Notes under the pieces: model-generated
The model's input: the letters and a program-made list of their open reading frames with translations, nothing else
What the model was told of the DNA's origin: nothing
The model's database searches: none
In this document: in pieces, positions 1-7,215 of the stretch
How the letters are laid out: each line of letters opens with the position of its first letter
How positions within the stretch are numbered: position 1 is the first letter of the stretch
Translations under genes and position numbers: made by a program
Assembly: GCA_021813235.1 (NCBI GenBank)
Contig: JAKALG010000035.1
Span: 1 to 7,562 of the forward strand
Length of the DNA stretch: 7,562 nt
DNA from: a bacterium
Lineage (GTDB): Bacteria > Patescibacteria > Paceibacteria > UBA9973
Reading direction: 5' to 3'

Positions 1-41
1 TCAAGTTAGAAGATTGACAAAATATATTATTATTAAACTAT
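1..41 (+). other. AT-rich leader upstream of the first gene
   Basis: This short stretch precedes the first start codon. It has no Shine-Dalgarno-like purine run at the proper distance and is dominated by A and T, with TATATT at 23-28 and TATTAA at 31-36. All three forward frames close early: TAG at 7-9, TGA at 15-17 and TAA at 50-52. The end of an upstream gene may therefore lie here. The tight packing of the rest of the operon makes that likely, but nothing shows which frame it uses. I cannot assign a promoter with confidence. Confidence 0.4.
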
Positions 42-1412
42 ATGATAGATAAAATTGTAGCCTCATTTCTCGGACTCTTGTCTCTTATTGGATTATCAGC
101 CCCTACTCCTAAAATAGTGGGTTCTGCTGTTCCTTCAACTCCTGCATTAGTAAGTGATTTTCTTGCAACCGCAATTACTAAAAGTGCAACCACAATGACT
201 CTCGCAAGTGGGGCGTATAAAGATGGTACACCATTGTCGGGGTATTTATGTTTTACATTAGACGTAAACTCTCCTCAGATTGAATATGTGTGTGGAACCG
301 CTTCATCAACTTCTGTTACTGGACTTTCGAGAGGTATTTCATACAGCAACCCAAACACAACTTCGTCTGCTCTCGCATATCCTCATAATAGATTGGCAAG
401 CGTTACAATTACCAACTATCCACAAAGTGAGTTTGTAAACAGAAAAGTAAATGGATTAGATACATGGGATAGCAAAATTACCTACACAACAGAACCTACA
501 TTTTCAAATGGTAAGGATTTAATTGACAAAACATATGCCGATGCTCTTTCTTTCTCTGGCGCGCCTAACGGTTCAACAATCCAAAAAGGTATCTATCAGG
601 AAGCCTCTACTACAAATATAGGCAATGCAACGGAAATAGGCTCAACAGGAGCAGACCTTATTGTTCCTAATAAATACTTCAACACCACCTCCTCCGCCAC
701 GACAACCGTTCCCGTTACGAACTCCGCAGGTAAACTCTCACAAGGTTTCACTGATTATTCTCTCGATATAAACTACACGGGAACATCTACATTGAATAAT
801 CTAAACGTGAACGGGACAACTACCGTAAACGGAGCGGCGAGCTTTAATGCCACGACCTCGTTTAGTGGAACCGCAACGACCACATTCACCTCTCCCGTTT
901 TAGGAGCAGGATTTACACACGCCACATACTTTACTACTGTTGGTACTTCTACGTGGACGAAACCAACAAATGTTCAAAAAATATATGTAATCGTTATTGG
1001 CGGTGGTGGCACTGGCGGTGGTGCTACGTCTAATACTGGTGGCGGCGGTGGTGCGGGTGGGCGTGGAGATAAAATTATAGATGTTTCCGCAACAAGTTCC
1101 GTAGTTGTTACGGTAGGCGCTGCAACCGCAACATCGTCATTTGGCGCATATGTAATTTCAAGTCCTGGTGGAATTGGTGGAACTTCTGCAAGCATCGCAG
1201 ATGGTGGCACCGGCGGAAGCGCAACGGGAGGAGATATAAATATAAATGGAGATAGCGGAACAATGGGGGTCGTTTTAACTGGTCCCCTTTATTTGGGTGG
1301 AAAGGGTGGAAGTGGTTTGTGGGGAGGGTTTAGTTATGGAAATGGCGGTCACGGCGGTGCAAATGGAGCGGGAAGCGCAGGTAATCAAGGTATAGTAATA
1401 GTTTATTGGTAA
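42..1412 (+). CDS. Fibre-like protein with glycine-rich C-terminal tip
   Basis: Probable host-contact fibre of a phage, or an exported surface fibre (456 aa). Residues 5-20 are hydrophobic after a short start (MIDK), so the chain may be exported or membrane-anchored. A proline follows A20, which is poor for signal peptidase I, so an uncleaved anchor is possible. Residues 41-128 form a beta module I recognise from phage structural proteins: TMTLASG, LSGYLCF, EYVCGT, LSRGI, then a segment ending TNYPQ. Residues about 145-215 resemble a tail-fibre shaft ending GSTGADLIVPNKYF. Residues about 213-285 are Thr/Ser/Asn repeats (LNVNGTTTVNG). From about 294 a domain opens with STWTKP and turns into a dense glycine-rich region from about 318 to the end, closing with GIVIVYW. 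This is the layout of glycine-rich phage fibre tips, and the ending shows the domain is complete. The only cysteines are C70 and C84. The next gene starts 1 nt after the stop. The ATG lacks a Shine-Dalgarno site. Gene existence is near certain; the fibre role is inferred from family resemblance. Confidence 0.85.
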   Translation: MIDKIVASFLGLLSLIGLSAPTPKIVGSAVPSTPALVSDFLATAITKSATTMTLASGAYKDGTPLSGYLCFTLDVNSPQIEYVCGTASSTSVTGLSRGISYSNPNTTSSALAYPHNRLASVTITNYPQSEFVNRKVNGLDTWDSKITYTTEPTFSNGKDLIDKTYADALSFSGAPNGSTIQKGIYQEASTTNIGNATEIGSTGADLIVPNKYFNTTSSATTTVPVTNSAGKLSQGFTDYSLDINYTGTSTLNNLNVNGTTTVNGAASFNATTSFSGTATTTFTSPVLGAGFTHATYFTTVGTSTWTKPTNVQKIYVIVIGGGGTGGGATSNTGGGGGAGGRGDKIIDVSATSSVVVTVGAATATSSFGAYVISSPGGIGGTSASIADGGTGGSATGGDININGDSGTMGVVLTGPLYLGGKGGSGLWGGFSYGNGGHGGANGAGSAGNQGIVIVYW

Positions 1413-1413
1413 T

Positions 1414-1680
1414 ATGCGTAAAGGACAAATAACAATAGGAGTTTCAATAGTAGGAGTGCTTGTTCTTTTGGGCGGGGTTGTGTATAGACTAGGCTCCGAC
1501 TTAGCTACTATGAGAGCGAATACAGCAGAAGCACAAACTACCGCTATTAAAGCCCAAGAGAGTGCTAGTGTTGCGCAAGAAAAAGCAGATAATGCTCAAT
1601 CGGAGGTATCACAGGTAAAAGTTAAAGTCGATATGATTTATGATGGATTGGTAAATGGAGGTTTAATTAGAAGAAAATAA
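1414..1680 (+). CDS. Small membrane protein with coiled-coil tail
   Basis: An 88-residue protein of unproven function. Residues 1-5 (MRKGQ) are basic, residues 6-24 form one strongly hydrophobic helix rich in V, I, L and G, and R25 marks its end. Residues about 29-75 are rich in Ala, Gln, Glu and Lys with heptad-like spacing, consistent with a coiled coil. The tail ends in RRK. The basic N-terminus predicts N-in, C-out topology, with the coiled coil outside the membrane. Small one-pass proteins beginning with a similar KGQITIG motif occur, as I recall, near tail-fibre genes in phage-like contigs. Candidate roles are a single-pass holin, an inner-membrane spanin-like protein without a visible partner, or a membrane anchor for a neighbour. 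No lysin gene lies in the window to support the lysis reading. There is no cysteine. It starts 1 nt after the previous stop and ends 1 nt before the next start, so translation is probably coupled. No Shine-Dalgarno is evident. Confidence 0.85.
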   Translation: MRKGQITIGVSIVGVLVLLGGVVYRLGSDLATMRANTAEAQTTAIKAQESASVAQEKADNAQSEVSQVKVKVDMIYDGLVNGGLIRRK

Positions 1681-1681
1681 A

Positions 1682-4078
1682 ATGGCACAATTTCAATACG
1701 CTACCAAAACAGGAGGGATGAATACCATTGATGCGCCTGATTCAAATGCAGCTCTTATTGCATTAAAAGGAACACAAGACGCAGACCCACAAAGCGGAGT
1801 TTCTATGGTAAAAGCCCCGATTGTTCCTTCAACGACCCCCGCTTCCGCAACTTCTTTACCAACTCCTTCGCCTGCATTGCCATCAACCCCCATTCCATCA
1901 ACTTCTACTCCATCAAATACTCCCACGACTCCTACCACATATAATCGTATTCCTGCGACACCGAGCGTAGATACTGCGATGGCAAAATATGATGAAACTC
2001 AAACACCAATCACCCCCGAGACTACTTATGCGAATGAATTAGCAAAACGCAAAGATGAGATAGCGGCAATCAATCAAAAATATGATTTAGGCGTTCAAGG
2101 AGAGGAAGAGGCTGGGCAGGTTCGTGAAGGGGGATTAAGAGCCGTTATGTCAGGATTCGGATTGGGGGGCTCGATGACTGCGTTAGGCGAAAGAAGTAAG
2201 AATGTACAAACAACCGAAAAAGCAAAACAACTTCAAAACTCTCTTCGGGCAACCGAATTGGGTGGTCTTTACGCAAAAATAGATGAATCATCAAAGAGTT
2301 TATATGAGGCTCAACTTAAACGAAATGATGAACAAGCAAAAATCGCAAAAGATAATCTAGTAAGTGCGGGAGAGTCTGCTATCTCTGCGCTTGCTTCTGG
2401 ACTTGCAGAAAAGGGTGTATCTTCTTTTGCAGATGCTCAAAAACTCGATTCACAAGGAGAATTGAAAAAGATTCAAGATGCTCTCGGATATTCGGATTAT
2501 CAAATGCATCAGATTTGGAATAATTCTCTCCCAGAACAATTTAAACCTATTAGTTATGAACACTACACTCCCAATACAGATGGAACGACTACAAGGCATT
2601 TAGTCACGTTTGATAAGTCAACGGGTAAACAATCAGAAACAACTCAGACTATCAATGCTCCATTTAATGTAGTGGCGGGGCAAGACAAAAACGCCCTTAA
2701 AACAAAAGAAGGTATACCCTTGATTCCTCAATATGGAGCAGACGGAAAAACAATTATTTCATATGCTCCTGCGTGGAGTGATAAGGGAGAGTTCAAAGAG
2801 ATAGGAACTGACCAATTTGGAAATAAAACATTTGGTTTTGTAAATGCCCAAACGGGAGCAATCACGCCCGCAAATCCACCCGCTACTTCTTCGGATAGTA
2901 CTTCGCCAACACAAACATCAAACGGAGGAATAAATATTTTTGGAATAAAAGCAACATCTACCACAGCAGGATTAGGTGGTGTTGATAGTGGTGTGAAATC
3001 TTCTGATGGAGGAACGTTCTTATCTTCACAAGGTGAGGCTAAGGATACTGAAATCGCAAAGAATCTTTTGACTTCCGATATTTATAAAAATCTCTCTGTT
3101 GATGAGGCTCTTAAAAAGTGGAGCAACAATGGCTACGGAGCAGATGCTGTTCCTGGAATTGATAAGAACGCAAAAATAGGTTCACTTTCTGATTCGCAGA
3201 TAAATCAAGTCTTGCAAGGTATTAAAACGAGAGAGGGTGTTTCAACTACACCTATCGCTCCGACAAACGCGGTAAACTCTCAATATGACGCTATCTTTAA
3301 AGAGAATCCAAATCTAAATAGAGATGCGTTTAATAAGCTTCCAAATGATATGGTAAGGACGGATGTACTTTCTCTCATCAATGGTGAGGCTCTTATTTCT
3401 GACATCGCCAAAGGGATGGGTGGCGCAAAAAAGGCTGAGGCTTATAATGCCTACGCAAAACAAATAGACCCAACATATAGCGAGGCACAAAATAAACAAA
3501 GATATAACTTCCAAAATAAATGGAACACTGACAGACAATACTATCAAACAAGAGTGAGTATCAATACTGCCCTGTCTCATATGGCAAGACTTAGCGAATT
3601 GAGTAAGGAACTACAAAATACTGATATATCAAAATACAACTCTGTTGCTAACTTCGTGGCAGAGAATATAAACAAACCTGGAATCGCTGACGCAGTAGCG
3701 CAGTTTCAAGATACCGTAAACCTTCTTGGTGTTGAAATTGCGCGCGCGTATAAGGGGGGTGTACCAGATACGGCAGAGATTAAACAACAGCAAGATTCTC
3801 TCAATTCTTCTCGTCCTGACAATATTGTGCAGAGTGTTCTCAACAATAAATCATATTTGATGTCAAGTGCAATGAAGAGCATGTCGGAAGAATATAAGAA
3901 GGTAATGGGTAAATATCCTGATGAGGCTTTAATCAATTCAAATATTCTTGATGAGTTTAAGGCTAAGGGATTAGATGTTAGTAATCTTCTTAAAAACTTC
4001 CCCGATGGTTCTACGTTTGAATATGGAGGTCAGATGGTAAGAAAAAACGGAAATGATGACTATGAAATTATCAAATGA
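1682..4078 (+). CDS. Large helical phage virion protein, possible internal or ejection protein
   Basis: A 798-residue protein I would annotate as a phage structural protein of the internal/ejection kind. Residues 1-44 form a small N-terminal module (NAALIALKG, DADPQSGV). Residues about 45-97 are a Pro/Thr/Ser linker. Residues about 105-281 are mostly helical and charged, with a glycine-containing break (GFGLGGS, near 157-163). About 285-400 looks beta-rich, followed by a Thr/Ser linker. Residues about 445-520 are a short helical module containing LSVDEALKKW (471-480) and GYGAD (484-488). Residues about 555-750 match a helical domain I know from phage structural proteins: LINGE (565-569), DPTYS (596-600), then INTALSHMARL from 627, an FQDTVNLLGVEIARA segment, and a KKVMGKYP segment. 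I see no lysozyme or protease motif. There is no cysteine in the whole chain. A weak AGAAG-type ribosome site lies 8-9 nt before the ATG. Its last codons overlap the next gene by 4 nt (ATGA). The domain assignment is from memory; the exact virion role is inference. Confidence 0.85.
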   Translation: MAQFQYATKTGGMNTIDAPDSNAALIALKGTQDADPQSGVSMVKAPIVPSTTPASATSLPTPSPALPSTPIPSTSTPSNTPTTPTTYNRIPATPSVDTAMAKYDETQTPITPETTYANELAKRKDEIAAINQKYDLGVQGEEEAGQVREGGLRAVMSGFGLGGSMTALGERSKNVQTTEKAKQLQNSLRATELGGLYAKIDESSKSLYEAQLKRNDEQAKIAKDNLVSAGESAISALASGLAEKGVSSFADAQKLDSQGELKKIQDALGYSDYQMHQIWNNSLPEQFKPISYEHYTPNTDGTTTRHLVTFDKSTGKQSETTQTINAPFNVVAGQDKNALKTKEGIPLIPQYGADGKTIISYAPAWSDKGEFKEIGTDQFGNKTFGFVNAQTGAITPANPPATSSDSTSPTQTSNGGINIFGIKATSTTAGLGGVDSGVKSSDGGTFLSSQGEAKDTEIAKNLLTSDIYKNLSVDEALKKWSNNGYGADAVPGIDKNAKIGSLSDSQINQVLQGIKTREGVSTTPIAPTNAVNSQYDAIFKENPNLNRDAFNKLPNDMVRTDVLSLINGEALISDIAKGMGGAKKAEAYNAYAKQIDPTYSEAQNKQRYNFQNKWNTDRQYYQTRVSINTALSHMARLSELSKELQNTDISKYNSVANFVAENINKPGIADAVAQFQDTVNLLGVEIARAYKGGVPDTAEIKQQQDSLNSSRPDNIVQSVLNNKSYLMSSAMKSMSEEYKKVMGKYPDEALINSNILDEFKAKGLDVSNLLKNFPDGSTFEYGGQMVRKNGNDDYEIIK

Positions 4079-5775
4079 AATTAGACGAACTTATCAATTC
4101 AACACCCTCTCAACAGAATCAACCGCCTATTCAGCAACCAGCGGATACTTCCGTTAGTCCACAGAATAGTACACAGGTTCAGGGTAATAAAATGACACTT
4201 GAACAGCTTGTGGGAAAGACTAACGCCCCCACACCAGAACAACAACCTGGATTTTTTAAGTCAACAATTCAAGGAATAGCAAAACCTTTTCTTAGAGTAG
4301 CTACCACAGGAGCAAAAGCACTCGTTGGAATAGGTGGCTTAGCAACACAAGGAGTAGGTAAACTAATTGGGAGTAAATCAATTGAAAATGTCGGAAAGGA
4401 AGCAGAGGCAAACGCAATGGACACTCAGCCAACTGATTTTGGTTATTTTGGTAAGGTTCAGCCACTAGGAACGAGTGAAGAAGGAAAACAACTAACAGGA
4501 GGACAAACAGCAAAAGATATCGTAGGAACAGGTGCAGAGCTTGCGTCTTATTTTGTTGGAGGCGGTGAAGCCGCACAAGGAGCAAAAGCACTCGCCACAC
4601 AAGGAGGAAAACAGCTTATAAAACAGAGTCTAAAAGGAGCGGGCGAAGGTGCGGTAATTGGAGGACTTGGTGCGGGAGGTGCTGAATTACAGAGACCCGA
4701 ATCAACAATAGGCTCAACCGCAACACAGGGACTTATTGGGTCTATTTTGGGCGCTAGTGTTGGAGGTTTGACGCCTATCGGCGCTGGACTTGCAAAAGAA
4801 ACATATCAAGGAGTAAAAAAAGTTCTTAATCCAGAGGTAGAGGACGCTATTTTTCGCGCGATAAAACCCGCAAAGAATAATACAAACTTCACAAAAGATG
4901 TTTCTATGGCTATCCCAGAAGTAGCTGATACTCTTAAATTAAAGGGTGTAGATACTTCTAAAATGAGTATCAATGACCTTGATAGTGCTATTTTAGATAC
5001 CAAAAAAAGGATATGGGATACTTATGAAAAAACTCTTTCGCCGAACAAACATATTGAAATTAGTACAGAGCCAATAGCGAAAGCTATTGAGTCTACTATT
5101 ACTCCTCGTACAGAATTATTAAATCCGAGTTTGGCTCAAAGAATTAAATCATCAGCGGAGGCATATAAGGCAAAAGGAACGATATCTCTGGGGGATGCAG
5201 AAAACTTTTTACACGAAGCAAACGGCGAGCTCAATTCTTATTATGCAAAAAACAAAGTAGGGCAAGCAGTAGCGAGAACAGACCCAGAAGTTGCTCACAC
5301 GCTTAAAGAAGCGGATGCAATAAGAGAAAATCTTTATGGAAAATTAGACGAACTTACGGGAGGAAAGTCGGCAGATATTAAAAAACTCTATGGAGCGTTG
5401 ACTAATTTTGGTAAGGAAGTTTCGGGTAGGGCGCAAGTTGTAAATCGTCAAGCGCCAGCGAGTTTACAAGAAACAATTCACTATCCTTGGGCTATTGCAA
5501 AAGGTGTCGGGTCATTGGTAAGGGGAGATATCGTTGGCACAGCAGAATCCGCTGGACAAATTGCTATGTCAAAAGCAATGAAGGAATCAAACTCAACTGA
5601 GGGGCTTATAAGAAAAGCGTTCTCAAAACTTAGTTCCAAAGCAGATAATGAATCATCGTCTTTATTCCCCTCAAAAAGAACTGTCCCAAACGGAATAAAA
5701 GAAAACCTACCCAAAATATCGCCAGCGCAAGGAACAAAAGTCCTAATCCCACGAGCCAATAATACATCAAAGTAG
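4075..5775 (+). CDS. Gly/Ala-rich phage structural protein, possible DNA-ejection or membrane-active protein
   Basis: A 566-residue protein, probably a virion component partnered with the preceding one, whose stop overlaps its start (ATGA). An in-frame TGA at 4063-4065 rules out a longer N-terminus. Residues 1-57 are Gln/Pro/Asn-rich and carry a duplicated motif, MKLDELI (1-7) and MTLEQLV (40-46). Residues about 59-240 are rich in Gly and Ala, with amphipathic or weakly hydrophobic helices and small-residue packing motifs (GIGGLATQG, GAVIGGLGAGGAELQ, GLIGSILGASVGGL). Such segments are common in phage proteins that contact or cross membranes during ejection. Residues about 250-360 are charged and helical. 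Residues 369-467 (ISLGDAENFL, ANGELNSYYAK, EADAIRENLYGKLDEL, YGAL, VVNRQAPASL) match a helical domain I recall from tailed-phage structural genes, in a protein position resembling this one. A region around 515-530 (GLIRKAFSKL) and a basic tail end the chain. There is no cysteine. No enzyme motif is visible. The gene is certain; the role is inferred. Confidence 0.83.
   Translation: MKLDELINSTPSQQNQPPIQQPADTSVSPQNSTQVQGNKMTLEQLVGKTNAPTPEQQPGFFKSTIQGIAKPFLRVATTGAKALVGIGGLATQGVGKLIGSKSIENVGKEAEANAMDTQPTDFGYFGKVQPLGTSEEGKQLTGGQTAKDIVGTGAELASYFVGGGEAAQGAKALATQGGKQLIKQSLKGAGEGAVIGGLGAGGAELQRPESTIGSTATQGLIGSILGASVGGLTPIGAGLAKETYQGVKKVLNPEVEDAIFRAIKPAKNNTNFTKDVSMAIPEVADTLKLKGVDTSKMSINDLDSAILDTKKRIWDTYEKTLSPNKHIEISTEPIAKAIESTITPRTELLNPSLAQRIKSSAEAYKAKGTISLGDAENFLHEANGELNSYYAKNKVGQAVARTDPEVAHTLKEADAIRENLYGKLDELTGGKSADIKKLYGALTNFGKEVSGRAQVVNRQAPASLQETIHYPWAIAKGVGSLVRGDIVGTAESAGQIAMSKAMKESNSTEGLIRKAFSKLSSKADNESSSLFPSKRTVPNGIKENLPKISPAQGTKVLIPRANNTSK
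4308..4606 (+). repeat. Internal duplication inside the Gly/Ala-rich gene
   Basis: A 17-nt stretch (AGGAGCAAAAGCACTCG) occurs identically at 4308-4324 and 4578-4594, exactly 270 nt apart and in the same frame. A 10-nt stretch (ACACAAGGAG) follows each copy, at 4345-4354 and 4597-4606. In protein terms, GAKAL then ATQG then a KLI/KQLI end appears at residues 79-99 and 169-183. The second copy lacks the intervening VGIGGL. A third ATQG, followed by LIG, lies at 216-219. This looks like an old duplication of a membrane-helix unit rather than a mobile repeat. Confidence 0.6.
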
Positions 5776-5852
5776 TCATACCAATACTATACCACAATCA
5801 ATCTAAAATACAAGAGGTTAGATAAACCATCCAATTTCATAGAATATATACA
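5776..5852 (+). promoter_or_regulatory. Only real intergenic gap; possible weak promoter for the last genes
   Basis: This 77-nt gap is the only non-coding break between genes, so it is the likeliest place for a new transcript. TAGAAT at 5840-5845 matches five of six bases of the bacterial -10 box and sits 7 nt before the ATG, which would place the transcript start at or next to the start codon (leaderless). No convincing -35 box lies upstream; the best positions match poorly. AGAGG at 5813-5817 is about 35 nt from the ATG and too far to act as its ribosome site. Short inverted pairs (ATCTA 5801-5805 with TAGAT 5819-5823, or GGTT 5816-5819 with AACC 5825-5828) are too weak to call a terminator. 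Confidence 0.25.
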
Positions 5853-7214
5853 ATGAACAGACTCTATAAAATACTAATTCCGTCAATAGCACTTTTAGCA
5901 AGTGTTCTTATTGTTTCGGCTCAAACAGCACCCTCTCTTTCCCCGTGGAAGGCTTTTGGAGGAATTATTTCACCACTTCCCACATCTTCATCTGTACAAA
6001 TTCCATCCCTATCTAATACGCCCTGTATAGGAACAAATGCATCAGGAACATTTATCAATGGAACGTGCGGAGGCTCATTCACCACCTCTACTTTCGCAGG
6101 ACTTACTGATACCGTATGGAAACTGTTATCAGGCAATAATCTTCTCTCTGTTACTACCACCACATTACCCTCAACAATTACGCTCACCGTAACCACCACT
6201 CCCACATTCACAACTGTAAATGGCATAAATCCGTCAACGTGGCTTACCGCAGCGATTCAGTCTCTCAATGGCTCAACCTCCTCAACCCAAACTTTTGCTG
6301 CGGGCAATGGAATAGGTATCTCAACCTTAAACGGCGTGCATACGTTTACGAATACGTCTTCTTCCCAGTGGATTACAACCTCAACGGGTATTTTCTATAA
6401 TGGCGGTAATGTAGGAATTGGAACCGCCAATCCGCTTTATACTTTTGATATTTCTGGAAGACTTCACGTTTCTGCGACGACCACTATTGATGGACAAGTA
6501 ATTGCAGGAACAGGTTTTACTCCATACCCTGAATATACATTTGGACCCGACCCCAACACTGGCATAGATTCTACCGCCCCTGACGTGATGAATCTTGTGA
6601 ATGCGGGCATAAACACAATGACGTTGACCTCGTCTAATCGTGTCGGCGTAGGTACAACCACCCCCGCTACCGCTCTCGTAGTAAATGGTGATATCACTCA
6701 AACCACTCTTGGTACTGGACTTGTAAAATCAACGTCTGGAAAACTTATAAATGCGACCAGTGGGACTGATTATACGCTTATGACTGCATTCTCTTGTCCC
6801 GCAGGTCAGCACGTTGCTTCCTCTACGTCGGCGGGTGTATTTACTTGTTCTGCTGATACAGGTTCAGCAGGAGGCGTAACAACCTCAACTCCTTTCTCGG
6901 CGGGTTATGTTCCTATGGCAACCTCTGGGACAGCAATTACCAACTCAAATATATATCAGTCTGGAAGCAATGTGGGTGTTGGCACAACAACGCCAGCAGC
7001 TCTTTTAGAAGTGAATGGAACTTTACAGGTAGACGCTACCTCTACGTTAAAAGGAAATCTCGTCGTAAATACAGGAGCTTCAACCTCAACCCTTTCCGTA
7101 GGTCAGGCAGGAACCCCCGCAGAAGTTCAACTGCAAGATTTAACAGGTTCAGGTGCAACGTGTATGTGGTCTGTCGGAGGGGTCATCTATTCAACCAATT
7201 CAGCGTGTCAATAG
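5853..7214 (+). CDS. Exported fibre-like protein with VGIGTTxP repeats
   Basis: A 453-residue protein resembling phage tail fibres of uncultivated, CPR-style genomes. Residues 1-23 form a classic signal peptide: basic MNRLYK, a hydrophobic core, then VSA before Q24, with a plausible signal peptidase I site. Residues 58-72 are a Cys-bounded hairpin (PCIGTNASGTFINGTC). A Thr-rich strand region follows. Three repeats of the type [GS]xN/R-VG[IV]GTxxP-x4-[DV/EV]x-G lie at 184-202, 261-279 and 371-389. Between the first two, residues 221-258 hold an inserted unit (YTFGPDPNTGID ... NTMTL) familiar from trimeric fibre repeats. Residues 288-307 (GTGLVKSTSGKL ... SGTDY) are another common fibre element, and a Cys pair C315/C332 follows. 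The chain ends with a third pair, C437/C452. There is no C-terminal peptidase S74 chaperone. The next gene starts 1 nt after the stop. TAA at 5823-5825 closes the frame upstream, so this ATG is the first start. Fibre homology is from recognition; virion or surface location is unresolved. Confidence 0.87.
   Translation: MNRLYKILIPSIALLASVLIVSAQTAPSLSPWKAFGGIISPLPTSSSVQIPSLSNTPCIGTNASGTFINGTCGGSFTTSTFAGLTDTVWKLLSGNNLLSVTTTTLPSTITLTVTTTPTFTTVNGINPSTWLTAAIQSLNGSTSSTQTFAAGNGIGISTLNGVHTFTNTSSSQWITTSTGIFYNGGNVGIGTANPLYTFDISGRLHVSATTTIDGQVIAGTGFTPYPEYTFGPDPNTGIDSTAPDVMNLVNAGINTMTLTSSNRVGVGTTTPATALVVNGDITQTTLGTGLVKSTSGKLINATSGTDYTLMTAFSCPAGQHVASSTSAGVFTCSADTGSAGGVTTSTPFSAGYVPMATSGTAITNSNIYQSGSNVGVGTTTPAALLEVNGTLQVDATSTLKGNLVVNTGASTSTLSVGQAGTPAEVQLQDLTGSGATCMWSVGGVIYSTNSACQ
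6402..7019 (+). repeat. Three coding repeats of the VG[IV]GTxxP fibre motif
   Basis: Three diverged in-frame repeats begin at 6402, 6633 and 6963. Each encodes VG[IV]GT, two residues, P, then four residues and a hydrophobic strand ending in G (DISG, VVNG, EVNG). The unit spacings are 77 and 110 residues, so these are modules separated by different inserts rather than a tandem array. Between repeats the DNA is not identical, which speaks against recent expansion. In trimeric phage fibres such motifs form beta-structured shaft turns; that structural reading is from family knowledge. Confidence 0.7.
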
Positions 7215-7215
7215 A

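Noticed and set aside
14..19. A perfect TTGACA that could be a -35 box
   Set aside because: No good -10 box lies 16-18 nt downstream; TATGAT at 41-46 is 21 nt away and overlaps the start codon, which would remove the start of the first gene.
2..52. Possible C-terminal end of an upstream gene, in frame 2 (stop 50-52) or frame 3 (stop 15-17)
   Set aside because: Only a few codons are visible and nothing tells a real gene end from chance.
974..1210. Reverse-strand open frame rich in proline
   Set aside because: It is the complement of the glycine-rich coding region; glycine codons read as proline on the other strand.
4076..4084. Recoded TGA (glycine code) in the large virion gene
   Set aside because: Read-through would add only one more codon before TAG at 4082-4084, and no gene in the window has an in-frame TGA.
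4192..4194. ATG at residue 40 as the true start of the Gly/Ala-rich protein
   Set aside because: It has no better ribosome site, and the ATG at 4075 makes the ATGA stop-start overlap that fits the packing of the operon.
5801..5828. Possible transcription terminator in the 77-nt gap
   Set aside because: The inverted pairs are only 4-5 bp with little G+C and no T-run after them.
6381..6701. Reverse-strand open frame of 106 codons inside the second fibre gene, and other reverse frames
   Set aside because: They lie wholly inside well-supported forward genes, show no recognisable protein features and have low-complexity composition.
7137..7214. C-terminal intramolecular chaperone (peptidase S74 type) expected on some fibres
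   Set aside because: The protein ends shortly after the last repeat with a Cys-bounded strand; no catalytic Ser/Lys domain is present.
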